DNA of 64,000 nt from Gemmatimonadota bacterium (lineage in GTDB: Bacteria > Gemmatimonadota > Gemmatimonadetes > Longimicrobiales > Gaopeijiaceae): contig JAJDNC010000070.1 in NCBI GenBank assembly GCA_022340865.1, positions 1 to 64,000 of the forward strand, given 5' to 3'. Below, piece by piece: positions 1 to 9,527 of this stretch. Made by a program: the position numbers and the translations under genes. A model generated the notes under the pieces. That model was given only the letters and a program-made list of their open reading frames with translations. It was not told the DNA's origin and made no database searches. The stretch's first letter is position 1; the number at the start of each line of letters is the position of its first letter.

Positions 1-1140
1 AAGCCCGAGTTCTCGACGCAGCAGGAGGCGGGTCTCGACGCGGTGATGTGGAACAACCGCGTGACGCTGAACCTGACGTACGCCTACACGAACACGACGA
101 ACCAGATTCTGTCGGTGCCGCAGCCGGCGTACACGGGCTTCCAGACGCAGGTCCGGAACGCCGGAACGCTGGCGAGCAAGTCGTACGAGGCGACGGTGGA
201 CGTGAACCTGATCCAGCGGTCCAACCTGGACTGGTCGGTGAAGGCGCTGTTCAGCAAGAACGTCTCGACGATCACGGCGCTGAACGTGCCCCCGTTCACG
301 TATGGGGTGAGCGGCCAGGGCCTGGGGACGATCTTCTACGCCCGTCCGAACGAGAAGTACGGGACGTTCTACGGTGAGAAGGCCGCGCGCAGCTGCGCGG
401 ACCTGCCCACGGACATACAGGCCAACTGCAACGAGTTCGTGGTGAACAGCGACGGGTTCCTGGTGTGGGTCGGACAGGGCGGCAGCCTTTCCGACAACGC
501 CTGGGGCACGACCTCGGACGTGAACGTCCGCGGCGCCCCCGTGCCTTGGGGCACCGTGTTCGCGGGTGAGTGCACGGACCAGTCGACGGGCGAGCGTACG
601 CTGTACTGCCCGGTGGGCAACAGCACGCCGAACTACAACCTGAACTTCCAGACCAACGTGCGCTGGAAGGGGATCAACTTCTACGCGCTGGTGACGCACA
701 GCTCGGGCTTCTCGATCTACAACCAGCCGCTACAGTGGGCGGTGTTCGCCAGCACGGCCGGGATCTTCGACCAGGCCGGCATCCCGGCGGCACAGCAGAA
801 GCCGGTCCAGTACTTCCTGCAGCAGTACAGCGGGCTGGGCGGGCTGCAGCCGAGCGACGTGTTCGTGGAGAACGGAACGTACACGAAGATCAGCGAGGTG
901 TCGGCGAGCTACCGGTTCAACGCAGCTCAGCTCGCGGGGATCCCGGGACTCGAGCACTTCGACGGGATCGGCGTGACGTTTGATGCGCAGAACCTGTACA
1001 CGTGGACGAACTACCGCGGCTTCGATCCCCAGATCGGCCGGAGCGGTGGCGCCACCGGCTCCGCCGCGATCGCACGTGTGGAAGGGTACCAGTACCCGCT
1101 GTTCCGCACGCTCTCGGCGACCATCAGCCTGATCTTCTGA
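1..1140 (+). CDS. SusC/RagA-type TonB-dependent outer-membrane receptor, C-terminal part
   Basis: The frame is open from the window edge, so this is the last ~379 residues of a larger receptor. Alternating aromatic/polar strands (for example VTLNLTYAYTNTTNQI) and a terminal phenylalanine (TISLIF) fit the end of an outer-membrane beta barrel. A SusD-like lipoprotein starts 11 bases downstream, the normal pairing for glycan or peptide uptake complexes. The TonB box, plug and most of the barrel lie outside the window, so the substrate cannot be inferred. The pairing makes the family call firm. Confidence 0.88.
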   Translation, partial: KPEFSTQQEAGLDAVMWNNRVTLNLTYAYTNTTNQILSVPQPAYTGFQTQVRNAGTLASKSYEATVDVNLIQRSNLDWSVKALFSKNVSTITALNVPPFTYGVSGQGLGTIFYARPNEKYGTFYGEKAARSCADLPTDIQANCNEFVVNSDGFLVWVGQGGSLSDNAWGTTSDVNVRGAPVPWGTVFAGECTDQSTGERTLYCPVGNSTPNYNLNFQTNVRWKGINFYALVTHSSGFSIYNQPLQWAVFASTAGIFDQAGIPAAQQKPVQYFLQQYSGLGGLQPSDVFVENGTYTKISEVSASYRFNAAQLAGIPGLEHFDGIGVTFDAQNLYTWTNYRGFDPQIGRSGGATGSAAIARVEGYQYPLFRTLSATISLIF

Positions 1141-1151
1141 GGAGCGGAGCC

Positions 1152-2804
1152 ATGAGACATACAATCAAGTACCTCGTGGTTGGTGCGACGCTGCTCCTCG
1201 GAGCAGGGGCGTGCGCCAACCTGGACGTGGTGAACCAGAACGCCGCCGACGCGTCCCGCGCCCTGGCGACGCCGGGTGACGTGGAGTCCCTCATCGGGGG
1301 CTCCTACAACAGCTGGTTCAACGGGGTCTATGCCTACGGCGGCCCCGCCCTGTTCCTTTCCAACCAGGCGTTCCAGCACAACGCGCCGTGGGCCAACGCG
1401 GCCATGGAGTTCTACGGCCGGATTCCGCGCAACGCCATCGTCAACGACGCGGCGGACAGCTACTACGGCAACTTCACGCGGCCCTGGTACTACTCGTACC
1501 GGGCCATCGCGGCGGTGTCGGACGGATTGCGGTCGCTGCAGGATCCGAACATCGCCAACGCCCTGGGAGCCAACAACGTGCTCCGGGACCAGGCGTTCGC
1601 CTACTATGTGCTGGGCAAGGCCCACGCGACGCTGGCGATCCTGTACGACCAGGCGTTCGTCGTCGACGAGACGACGGACGTGCTCCAGCCGCAGACGGCC
1701 GTGTCGTACACGGACGTGATGGCCGCAGCCATGGGCTACTTCGACAAGGCCATCGCGCTCTGCGGTCAGGGTAGCTTCACGATCCCCGAAGGGTGGACCT
1801 CCACGACCGGCGGCATCAGCAGCACGATGCTGGCGCAGATCGCGCACTCGGAGAAGGCGCGCTACATGGCCGCGGTGGCGCGTACGCCCACCGAGCGCCA
1901 GGCCGTCGACTGGAACGCGGTCATCAGCAACGTCGACGCCGGCGTCACCAGTTCGTGGACACCGCGCATGACCGACGCCAATGGCTGGGGCCAGGAGTCG
2001 TTGGACTACGGCGGCTACGACGGGTGGACGGAGATGTCGTATTACGTCTACGGCATGGCGGACCAGTCGGGGAACTACCAGCGCTGGCTGAACACACCCC
2101 TGGCCAGCAAGCTGCCCAACCCGGCCGGCGGCGACATCGTCATCGTCACGCCCGACACGCGCTTCCCGCAGGGAGCCGACATCGCCGCCCAGCGCGACAG
2201 CGCGGGATACTTCAGCGACGCCTCCGCCGCCACCCGCGGCACGCTCGGCAACTGGGCGTTCGACGCTCCAGCGGACATCGCCAACGTGTGGAGGCACCCG
2301 GAGCGCGGCCAGTGGCGCTGGTCGTACTACCGTAACGAGAGCGCCCACAACACCTACAGCAACACCGAGGACGAGGACGTTCCCGAGATCGACATCGAGT
2401 CCATGCGCCTGCTCAAGGCCGAGGGCCTGTACGACCAGGGCGACCTGGCCGGAGCGGCGACGATCGTCAACATGACACGCACGTTGAACGGGCTCAACGC
2501 CACGGACGCCAGCGGCACCAACTCGAGCTGTGTGCCCAAGCTGCCCGACGGCTCGTGCGGCGATCTCTGGGAGATGCTCAAGTGGGAGAAGCGCATGGAA
2601 GTCCAGTACTTCGGTCTCATAGGCGCTCCCTGGTGGTTCGACTCCCGCGGATGGGGCGACCTGTTCGTGAACACCCCCCTGGAGTTTCCGGTCCCATGCA
2701 AGGAGCTCCAGACGCTGCAGATCCTGCCGTGCTACTCCTTCGGCGGGGCCGGCGGCGACATGACCGCACCGGTCAGCACGTACCACTATCCGGACGAGGG
2801 TTGA
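1152..2804 (+). CDS. SusD/RagB-like outer-membrane lipoprotein
   Basis: Predicted 550 aa. The ATG at 1152 is chosen because it follows a purine-rich site (GGAGCGGAG) and opens a lipoprotein signal peptide ending LLLGAGAC, with the Cys as the lipidated residue. The earlier in-frame start at 1002 lies inside susC. The body has the helical, TPR-like, Trp/Tyr-rich composition of SusD proteins and a C-terminal segment with WEKRMEVQYFG, similar to the WxER motif region of the family. It should sit on the cell surface as a lid on the preceding SusC barrel. Substrate unknown. Confidence 0.85.
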   Translation: MRHTIKYLVVGATLLLGAGACANLDVVNQNAADASRALATPGDVESLIGGSYNSWFNGVYAYGGPALFLSNQAFQHNAPWANAAMEFYGRIPRNAIVNDAADSYYGNFTRPWYYSYRAIAAVSDGLRSLQDPNIANALGANNVLRDQAFAYYVLGKAHATLAILYDQAFVVDETTDVLQPQTAVSYTDVMAAAMGYFDKAIALCGQGSFTIPEGWTSTTGGISSTMLAQIAHSEKARYMAAVARTPTERQAVDWNAVISNVDAGVTSSWTPRMTDANGWGQESLDYGGYDGWTEMSYYVYGMADQSGNYQRWLNTPLASKLPNPAGGDIVIVTPDTRFPQGADIAAQRDSAGYFSDASAATRGTLGNWAFDAPADIANVWRHPERGQWRWSYYRNESAHNTYSNTEDEDVPEIDIESMRLLKAEGLYDQGDLAGAATIVNMTRTLNGLNATDASGTNSSCVPKLPDGSCGDLWEMLKWEKRMEVQYFGLIGAPWWFDSRGWGDLFVNTPLEFPVPCKELQTLQILPCYSFGGAGGDMTAPVSTYHYPDEG

Positions 2805-2833
2805 TTCGGCTCGAGTCTCCCTAGAGTCCGGTA

Positions 2834-2893
2834 GCCCTCGGTTTCTCCGAGGGCGGACGCGAGAAGGGGCGCGGTCCTCCGGGGCCGCGCCCC
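2834..2893 (+). terminator. Two hairpins downstream of susD, possible terminator
   Basis: Hairpin one pairs GCCCTCGG (2834-2841) with CCGAGGGC (2847-2854). Hairpin two pairs GGGGCGCGG (2866-2874) with CCGCGCCCC (2885-2893). No clear T-tract follows, so this may be a Rho-assisted or weak end signal for the susCD operon. The stems are read directly from the sequence; the function is inferred. Confidence 0.45.
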
Positions 2894-2975
2894 CGACCGT
2901 TTCCCGCCGGATGAGGACCGCGTAGAATTACCTGCGATCAGCCTATGCGGTCACACCCTTCCGTCGGATCGTACC

Positions 2976-4751
2976 ATGAACGCACGACCTTTCCTGGGTG
3001 CGGCTCTCGCGCTCTTCGCGACATCCGCCGCGCCGCTGGCTGCCCAGACCTTTCCCACGCAGGACCCCGTCATCCGGCAGATCTATGCCGTGGGCATGGA
3101 CAGCTCCCGGCTGGAGAGCGAGGCCCACGCGCTCCTCGACTCCCTGGGACCCCGGCTCATGGGCTCACCCGCGCTGAAGCGCGGGGATGACTGGCTCGTG
3201 TCGCTGTACGAGTCCTGGGGCATCGACGCCCGCGAGGAGCGGTTCGGCACCTGGCGCGGGTGGGTACGCGGTCACTCCCACATCGACCTGGTGTCACCCC
3301 GAAGCCGGACGCTGGAGGGCCAGATGGTGGGGTACAGCCCCGGAACCGGCGGCAAGGACGTCACGCTGGAGACAGTCATCCTGCCGCGCTTCCGGGACAG
3401 CACGGAGTTCGTGCGGTGGCTCCCCCAGGCCAGGGGAAAGCTGGTGATGATCTCCGCGGCGCTGCCGACGTGTCGCCCCCAGGACGACTGGGCGGCGAAC
3501 GCGACGCCCGAGTCCAAGGCGCACATGGACTCGGTCATGGTGGCGATCCAGCGCGACTGGGCCAGCGTGCGCGCCGGCCCCGACGTGGACGGCGCCAGCG
3601 CGGGCGTGCGGGGCACGGGCTACTCCGCTGCGCTGGGCGGCGGTGAGCTGGGCCTCCGCCTGGAGGCCGCGGGTGCCGCCGGGATCATCAGCTCCCGTCC
3701 GAAGCTGGCCTGGAGGATGGGAGGAGGCCGGACGCCGCAGCAGGTCGTGGCCGCCGAGCTCGATCCCCAGGGGCGGGGTGGAGGACGCGGCTTCGGCTTC
3801 GGCTTCGGAAACGCCCTGAACACCGGTTGGGACGCCATGGAGGTCTTCGAGACCTACAACACCAGGACGCCCGCCGTCGCCCTGGGCTGCGAGGACTACG
3901 GGCTGGTCTTCCGCCTCACGGAGGACGGGGATCACCCGAAGATCAGGCTGAACCTCGAGGGGAAGCTGCTGGGCGAGCAGCCCGTCTACAACGTCATCGC
4001 CACGATACCCGGCGCCGAGCATCCCGACGAGTACGTGGTGCTGTCGGCTCACCTCGACTCGTGGGACGGGGCGTCGGGGGCCACGGACAACGGCACCGGA
4101 ACGCTCACCATGCTCGAGGCGATGCGTATCCTCCGGAAGGTCTATCCCCATCCGAAGCGCACGATCCTGGTGGGCCACTGGGCCGGCGAGGAGGAGGGGG
4201 AGGTCGGCTCGAAGGCGTTCACGGAGGATCATCCCGAGGTTCTGGCCGGCCTCCAGGCGGTCTTCAACCAGGACAACGGCACCGGGCGCATCATCCGCAT
4301 CGGCGGGGGCGGGCTGGTGCATGCGCCCGAGCACCTGAACGCATGGCTGGCGGAGATCCCCATGGAGTGGCGCCAGATGATCAACGGAGGTGCCCCGGTG
4401 GTACCCGGCCGGCCGGCGGGGGGCGGCAGCGACGACTTCTCCTTCGCCTGCCACGGGGTGCCGGCGTTCGGCCTCGGTGCGCTGTCATGGGACTACAGCA
4501 CGACGACATGGCACACCGAGCGGGACACCTACGACAAGGTGGTGTTCGACGACCTCCGGTACAACGCGACGCTCACGGCCATGCTGACGTATCTGGCGGC
4601 GGAGGATCCGGCCAGGATCCCGCTGGACCGGGTGGATCTGGCGGCGGAGGCGGCCAGGCTCGGGGGGCGCGGGGGCGGCCGCTACGGCGGCGGCGCGCAG
4701 TGGCCGGTGTGCGTGAAGGCTCCGCGCTCGACGGCACCGCGGCTGAAGTAG
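2976..4751 (+). CDS. Secreted M28 family zinc aminopeptidase
   Basis: Predicted 591 aa with a Sec signal peptide (LGAALALFATSAAPLAAQT). The catalytic domain carries M28 metal-ligand motifs in order: AHLDSWD near residue 359, ATDNGTGT just after, GEEEGE near 404, FNQDNG near 431 and WHTERD near 511. Residues ~60-345 contain a protease-associated-type insertion with a Gly/Phe-rich patch. The family cleaves N-terminal amino acids from peptides, here probably in the periplasm or outside. It follows the susCD pair, so imported or surface peptides are plausible substrates. Confidence 0.88.
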   Translation: MNARPFLGAALALFATSAAPLAAQTFPTQDPVIRQIYAVGMDSSRLESEAHALLDSLGPRLMGSPALKRGDDWLVSLYESWGIDAREERFGTWRGWVRGHSHIDLVSPRSRTLEGQMVGYSPGTGGKDVTLETVILPRFRDSTEFVRWLPQARGKLVMISAALPTCRPQDDWAANATPESKAHMDSVMVAIQRDWASVRAGPDVDGASAGVRGTGYSAALGGGELGLRLEAAGAAGIISSRPKLAWRMGGGRTPQQVVAAELDPQGRGGGRGFGFGFGNALNTGWDAMEVFETYNTRTPAVALGCEDYGLVFRLTEDGDHPKIRLNLEGKLLGEQPVYNVIATIPGAEHPDEYVVLSAHLDSWDGASGATDNGTGTLTMLEAMRILRKVYPHPKRTILVGHWAGEEEGEVGSKAFTEDHPEVLAGLQAVFNQDNGTGRIIRIGGGGLVHAPEHLNAWLAEIPMEWRQMINGGAPVVPGRPAGGGSDDFSFACHGVPAFGLGALSWDYSTTTWHTERDTYDKVVFDDLRYNATLTAMLTYLAAEDPARIPLDRVDLAAEAARLGGRGGGRYGGGAQWPVCVKAPRSTAPRLK

Positions 4752-4771
4752 GAGATCGCGGCGACGAACGG

Positions 4772-4798
4772 GGGGCCCCCGCCGTCGGCGGGGGCCCC
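4772..4798. terminator. Strong GC hairpin between convergent genes
   Basis: A 12-bp perfect stem, GGGGCCCCCGCC paired with GGCGGGGGCCCC around a 3-nt loop, lies between the M28 peptidase and the convergent amidohydrolase. On the + strand it is followed by TCTCATTT, a weak T-rich tail. It probably ends transcription from the M28 gene and may work in both directions. Confidence 0.6.
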
Positions 4799-4835
4799 TC
4801 TCATTTCCGCTCGCCTTCGTGCGGGCGACCCGCTC

Positions 4836-5684
4836 CTACAGCCCGAACACCCGTTTCGGGTTCTCGTACATGACGGCCCGGAGCGTGTCCTCGCGGAGGC
4901 CCATGGCCTGGAAGCCCTCCCAGTACCGATCCCAGCTCAAGCCGTTGGACCCGAAGAGCACCTTCTGGGCGCCCATGCGGGAGTTGAGGAAGCCCACGAG
5001 GGAGGGCGTGAAGTACTTGGGCAGCCAGGCGCTCACCGACAGGTAGACGTTGGGCCACTTGGTGGTGACGGCGATGAGCTCGTCCACCCAGGGGTACCCG
5101 GTGTGCGTGCCCACCAGCGTCAGGCCGGGGAAGTCGCACGCGATGCGATCGATCTGGATGGGCCGGCCGTGCTCGCTGGGCATGGCCTCGAGGACGTGGC
5201 CCACCTGCATGGAGACCGCCACGCCCATCCCCTCGCACGCGGCATAGAGCGGGTACATCTTCCGGTGGTCCAGCGGGATGTCGTACCCGTAGATGTGGAT
5301 GTAGACGCCCTTGTAGCCGCGCTTCGTGACATCCTCCTCCAGCTTCTTCAGGGAGCCACTGATGTCGAAGGGGTCGTAATCCGCCAGGCCGTAGATCCGC
5401 CCCGGGTACTTCGCGGTGAGCTTCGCGATGGTCTCGGTCATGTCCATGGCGAAGCGCGTCTGACGGGGGTACGACCACGCCAGGAGGTCGGTGGCCAGGA
5501 CCGACTCGACGTTGGCCGCGTCCATGGCGGCGATGAGCGCCGCGCCGTCCTCGTAGCCGTCTCCCCAGGCCAGCTCCACCTTGCACTTGAGCTCACCGGG
5601 CGAGTTGGTCGCCTGGACCCAGCTCTGCTTCCACTCCTTCAGAAGGAGAGGAAAGAGCGTGTCGACGGCTTTCAGATCTGGCAT
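4836..5684 (-). CDS. Amidohydrolase-2 family protein
   Basis: Predicted 282 aa. A good Shine-Dalgarno (AGGAGG) precedes the ATG. The sequence is a TIM-barrel metal-dependent hydrolase of the amidohydrolase-2 type, with late motifs THTGYPW (near residue 197) and VLFGSNGLSWDRY, which correspond to the usual His and GxD-like positions. The N-terminal HxH pair of classical members is not evident, so it may be a decarboxylase-like or divergent member. It stands alone and points towards the M28 gene. Substrate unknown. Confidence 0.75.
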   Translation of the reverse strand: MPDLKAVDTLFPLLLKEWKQSWVQATNSPGELKCKVELAWGDGYEDGAALIAAMDAANVESVLATDLLAWSYPRQTRFAMDMTETIAKLTAKYPGRIYGLADYDPFDISGSLKKLEEDVTKRGYKGVYIHIYGYDIPLDHRKMYPLYAACEGMGVAVSMQVGHVLEAMPSEHGRPIQIDRIACDFPGLTLVGTHTGYPWVDELIAVTTKWPNVYLSVSAWLPKYFTPSLVGFLNSRMGAQKVLFGSNGLSWDRYWEGFQAMGLREDTLRAVMYENPKRVFGL

Positions 5685-5860
5685 GAGTCGAACCTCCTGA
5701 GCTGACTCGACGATGCGAGGACAGGGGTGCCGGATCGGTCGGCCCGCACCGACCCGCGGCGCTCCCGGAATATGTCAAGTTAGGAGTTGCAGAAGCCGGC
5801 ATCCGTAGGGAATTCCCCGATATCACGTGCGGGGCGGGAGGGAGAAACCTACCTTCCGGC

Positions 5861-6538
5861 GTGCGCAGACTCGGCGGTGATACGGTCCGGACGGGAAGGG
5901 CGACCCGATTGCTCGGGGGGCGGAGTGCGCTGGTCCTCCTCCTCGCGCTGGGGCCGGCCGCATGCGGACCGTCGAGCGGAAATGCCGCCCGGGGAAAGAA
6001 GATCTTCGTCGCGTGCGCCGCGTGCCACGGGCCCGACGCCGGAGGAAACCACAAGCTCGGAGCGCCCAACATCGCGGGGCTTCCCCAGTGGTACGTGGAG
6101 GGCCAACTCCAGCAGTTCCTCAATGGCCACCGCGGAACCGCCGCGGCCGACACGACCGGCCGCCTCATGGCCGCCGCGGTGGCGCCTCTGCTGAAGAACG
6201 AGGACGACGTGGCGTCGGCGGCCGCGTACGTGGCGAGTCTCCCCGCCCGACGGCCCGCCCCCACCCTTCCGCCCGGTGACACCGTGCAGGGGAAGGTGGA
6301 CTATCAGGCGTGCTCCACGTGCCACGGGGCCGAGGGCAAGGGCAAGTACGACGTGCCGCCGGTGACGACCCAGGCCGACTGGTACCTGCTCGCGGAGCTC
6401 CACAAGTACAAGAACTCCTGGCGGGGTACGAACGAGGGCGACCTCCAGGCCTCACGCATGCGGGCCGTGTCGATCCCTCTCACCGAGAAGCAGATGAGGG
6501 ACGTGGTGGCCTACATCGGGACGCTGGCCCGCCGGTGA
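5861..6538 (+). CDS. Di-heme cytochrome c, c4-like, probable lipoprotein
   Basis: Predicted 225 aa from a GTG start. It has a hydrophobic N-terminus ending ALGPAACGPSS, a lipoprotein-like cleavage site that departs from the consensus at -3. Two c-type heme sites follow, CAACH near residues 51-55 and CSTCH near 150-154, each at the start of a ~90-residue cytochrome c domain. This tandem arrangement matches cytochrome c4-type electron carriers. It is divergent from the amidohydrolase; no oxidase or dehydrogenase is adjacent, so the partner is unknown. Confidence 0.85.
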   Translation: MRRLGGDTVRTGRATRLLGGRSALVLLLALGPAACGPSSGNAARGKKIFVACAACHGPDAGGNHKLGAPNIAGLPQWYVEGQLQQFLNGHRGTAAADTTGRLMAAAVAPLLKNEDDVASAAAYVASLPARRPAPTLPPGDTVQGKVDYQACSTCHGAEGKGKYDVPPVTTQADWYLLAELHKYKNSWRGTNEGDLQASRMRAVSIPLTEKQMRDVVAYIGTLARR

Positions 6539-6590
6539 CTGGCAGCCTACAATGGCCTTCCTGCATCCCCGATCCTCAGGTCAGACGACG

Positions 6591-9527
6591 ATGTCCCCCT
6601 CCACGATCCCTTCGCCCGGCCGCGGCGCGTGCGTCCCGGCTGCGCTCCTCGCCCTCCTCCTCATCGTTCGCCCCGGGGCGTCCCAGCAGCCGAACCCATT
6701 CGGCGAGCTGCCTCTGCGCTCCATCGGCCCCGCCGTCATGGGGGGGCGCATCCACGACGTCCAGTCGCTTCCGGACGACCCCGGCACCATCTGGATCGCC
6801 AGCGCCACGGGCGGACTGTGGAAGTCCACCAACCAGGGCACGACGTGGAAGCCGGTGTTCGACGGCGAGCCCACGGGCACCTTCGGTGTCGTGACCGTGG
6901 CACCGTCCAACCACGAAGTGGTGTGGGCCGGTACCGGAGAGCAGAACAACCGGCAGAGCAGCTCGTGGGGCGACGGCGTCTTCCGCAGCACCGACGGAGG
7001 CCGGACGTGGTCGCACCTGGGCCTGGTGAACACCCGGGCCATCGGGCGCATCCTCGTGGACCCCCACGACCCGGACGTGGCCCTGGTGGGCGCGCTGGGC
7101 AACCTGTGGGCGCCCTCGACGGACCGGGGGGTCTACCGGACCACCGACGGCGGCAGGACCTGGAGCAAGGTCCTCTTCGTGGATACGCTGACGGGCATCG
7201 TGGACATGGCCCGCGACGGCGGCGACCCGAACACCGTATACGCGGCGGCCTACCAGCGCCTGCGGCAGCCGTGGGGCTTCAACGGCGGCGGCCCCGGGAG
7301 CGGCATCTACCGGAGCACCGACGGGGGGCGTACCTGGAAGCGCCTCACCCAGGGACTTCCCACGGGGGAGATGGGGCGCATCGGTCTGGCGACCTCGGCG
7401 CACACCCGCGGTCTCGTCTACGCGGTGGTGGAGCACGCCACCCGGGGTGGCATCTACCGGAGCACCGACAGCGGCGACCACTGGCAGCGCATGAGCGACC
7501 AGAACTCGCGCCCCGCGTACTACTCCTCGCTCTACGTGGATCCCACCGACGACAGCCGGCTCTACCTGCTGACGCGGTGGTTCTATACGAGCGAGGACGC
7601 GGGCAAGACGTGGCGGACCCTGCCCACCGAGCCGACGTACGACGTGGGGCTCAAGGGGGACTACCACGCGATGTGGATCGACCCCGGGGACTCGCGGCAC
7701 TTCTACCTGGCAGGCGACGGCGGCCTGTACGAGTCGTGGGACCGAGGGGCCACGTACGTGCGCATCGACAACATCCCCATCGGCCAGTTCTACGGCATCG
7801 GGTTGGACGACCGGTCGCCCTATTGGATCTACGGGGGCATGCAGGACAACCACTCGTGGGAGGGGCCCAGCGCGACGCGGCACTACCTCGGCATCACGCC
7901 GGGCGACTGGCGGGAGATCGGCTTCAACGACGGTCTGGAGCAGGACGTCGACGTGAACGGCCCCCGCTACGTCTACAGCAACGCCGTGGAGGGTGACCTG
8001 ACCCTCGTGGATGCCTACACCGGCGATCGGCGCGAGATCGCTCCGGCGGCGGCGCCGGGGCAGGCGCCGCTCCGATGGGAGTGGATGACTCCCGGCACGG
8101 CGTCGCGGGTCACGCCCGGGACGTACTACTACGGTGCCCAGCGTCTCATGATCACCCACGATCACGGCACCACCTGGACGGGCACGAAGGACCTCACACG
8201 CGACATCGATCGCGACACGCTCACGATCATGGGCGTGAAGGGCTCCGCGCCCATGCTGTCGAAGAACGACGGCCAGAGCGCCTACAGCGCCCTCAGCGCG
8301 GTGGCCGTATCCCCCGTCGACGAGAAGGTGATCTGGGTGGGGAGCGACGACGGCAACGTGCAGGTCAGCCGGGACCGCGGGGCCACGTGGACCGAGGTCG
8401 CCGGAAACATGCCCGGCGCGCCCGGCGGGTCCTACATCAGCCGGATCGCCCCGTCGCGCGCGGGGCCCGGCGTGGCGTACGTCGCCGTGGACAACCACCG
8501 CAGGGGCGACTTCAGGCCGTACGCCTACAGGACGGAGGACTACGGGCGTACCTGGACGTCCATCGCGGCGGGGCTTCCCGCGGACGGCAGCGTGCGCTTC
8601 ATCGGCGAGCATCCGGACCGGGCCGGCGTGCTCTTCGTGGGGACGGAGCACGCCCTCTACGTGTCGCCCGACCGGGGCGCCACCTGGTACCACCTGGGCA
8701 AGGACATGCCCCCCACGCTCTACATGGAAGTGCAGGTGCAGCCTCGCACGCACGACGCGGTGGTGGCCACCCACGGGCGCAGCCTCTACATCCTCGACGA
8801 CGCGTCGTCGGTGGCGGAGTGGACGCCCGAGGTCGCTCGGGAGCCGGCGCACCTGTTCCCGATCCGTCCCGCGCATATCTGGCAGTACTGGGAGGACTAC
8901 TCGTACCGCGGTCAGGACTTCTGGGCCGGTGAGAATCCCCCCGACGGGGCGATCCTCGACTACACGCTCGGCCGCGCGGCGGACTCGGTCACCCTGACGG
9001 TCACCGATGCCGACGGCGGCGTGGTGCGCACGCTCACCGGACCTGGAAGCGCCGGCGTGATCCACCGGGTGGTGTGGGACCTGCGCCACACGCTGGTGGT
9101 GCCCGTGCGCGAGAACCCCAACAGCCCGCAGGCCCATGCGCTCCCGCGGCCGCCCCGCCCCCTCACCTTCGGCCCGTGGGTCTCACCCGGGACGTACACG
9201 GTGACGCTCACCGCCGGGAGCGCCACTTCCACCCGAACCGTGGTGGTCCGACCCGACCCCGGCATGCCGGCCCTCACCGAGGCGCAGTACCGGGCACGCG
9301 AGCGCTTCCTGGTGGATCTGCTGCAGGTGCAGAAGGACGCGCTGGCCCTCCTCGGCAGGCCGAACGCTCCGGCTGCTGCCCGGCGCATCGTGTTCGGAGC
9401 CTCGAGGCTGGCGAGCGAGTTCAACGGGAGCGGCGCGGTGCAGGGATCGCTGTATCCGCCGACGCCGGAGCAGCAGAGGCGGCTGGACGAGCTGAAGACT
9501 CAGCTCGCGGGCATGGGAGGGGGGTGA
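6591..9527 (+). CDS. Secreted sortilin/VPS10-like BNR-repeat protein (glycosyl-hydrolase-like)
   Basis: Predicted 978 aa. The ATG at 6591 is preferred to 6552 because it directly precedes a clean signal peptide ending RPGASQQ. The mature protein has many Asp-box/BNR repeats of the form STDGGRTW, SRDRGATW and SPDRGATW, typical of a ten-bladed VPS10 propeller. A C-terminal beta-rich region follows, with WDLRH and GPWVSPGTYTV. Such proteins are often labelled glycosyl hydrolases, but catalytic residues are not clear. The last 107 bases overlap the convergent M48 gene. Confidence 0.85.
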   Translation: MSPSTIPSPGRGACVPAALLALLLIVRPGASQQPNPFGELPLRSIGPAVMGGRIHDVQSLPDDPGTIWIASATGGLWKSTNQGTTWKPVFDGEPTGTFGVVTVAPSNHEVVWAGTGEQNNRQSSSWGDGVFRSTDGGRTWSHLGLVNTRAIGRILVDPHDPDVALVGALGNLWAPSTDRGVYRTTDGGRTWSKVLFVDTLTGIVDMARDGGDPNTVYAAAYQRLRQPWGFNGGGPGSGIYRSTDGGRTWKRLTQGLPTGEMGRIGLATSAHTRGLVYAVVEHATRGGIYRSTDSGDHWQRMSDQNSRPAYYSSLYVDPTDDSRLYLLTRWFYTSEDAGKTWRTLPTEPTYDVGLKGDYHAMWIDPGDSRHFYLAGDGGLYESWDRGATYVRIDNIPIGQFYGIGLDDRSPYWIYGGMQDNHSWEGPSATRHYLGITPGDWREIGFNDGLEQDVDVNGPRYVYSNAVEGDLTLVDAYTGDRREIAPAAAPGQAPLRWEWMTPGTASRVTPGTYYYGAQRLMITHDHGTTWTGTKDLTRDIDRDTLTIMGVKGSAPMLSKNDGQSAYSALSAVAVSPVDEKVIWVGSDDGNVQVSRDRGATWTEVAGNMPGAPGGSYISRIAPSRAGPGVAYVAVDNHRRGDFRPYAYRTEDYGRTWTSIAAGLPADGSVRFIGEHPDRAGVLFVGTEHALYVSPDRGATWYHLGKDMPPTLYMEVQVQPRTHDAVVATHGRSLYILDDASSVAEWTPEVAREPAHLFPIRPAHIWQYWEDYSYRGQDFWAGENPPDGAILDYTLGRAADSVTLTVTDADGGVVRTLTGPGSAGVIHRVVWDLRHTLVVPVRENPNSPQAHALPRPPRPLTFGPWVSPGTYTVTLTAGSATSTRTVVVRPDPGMPALTEAQYRARERFLVDLLQVQKDALALLGRPNAPAAARRIVFGASRLASEFNGSGAVQGSLYPPTPEQQRRLDELKTQLAGMGGG

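Noticed and set aside
1011-2786. 591-codon ORF antisense to susD
   Set aside because: GC-rich codon bias leaves the antisense frame open; the translation is Arg/Val/Gly/His-rich with no motif, while the sense frame is a clear SusD lipoprotein.
6576-9137. 853-codon ORF antisense to the sortilin-like gene
   Set aside because: Same GC-bias shadow; the sense frame shows Asp-box repeats throughout.
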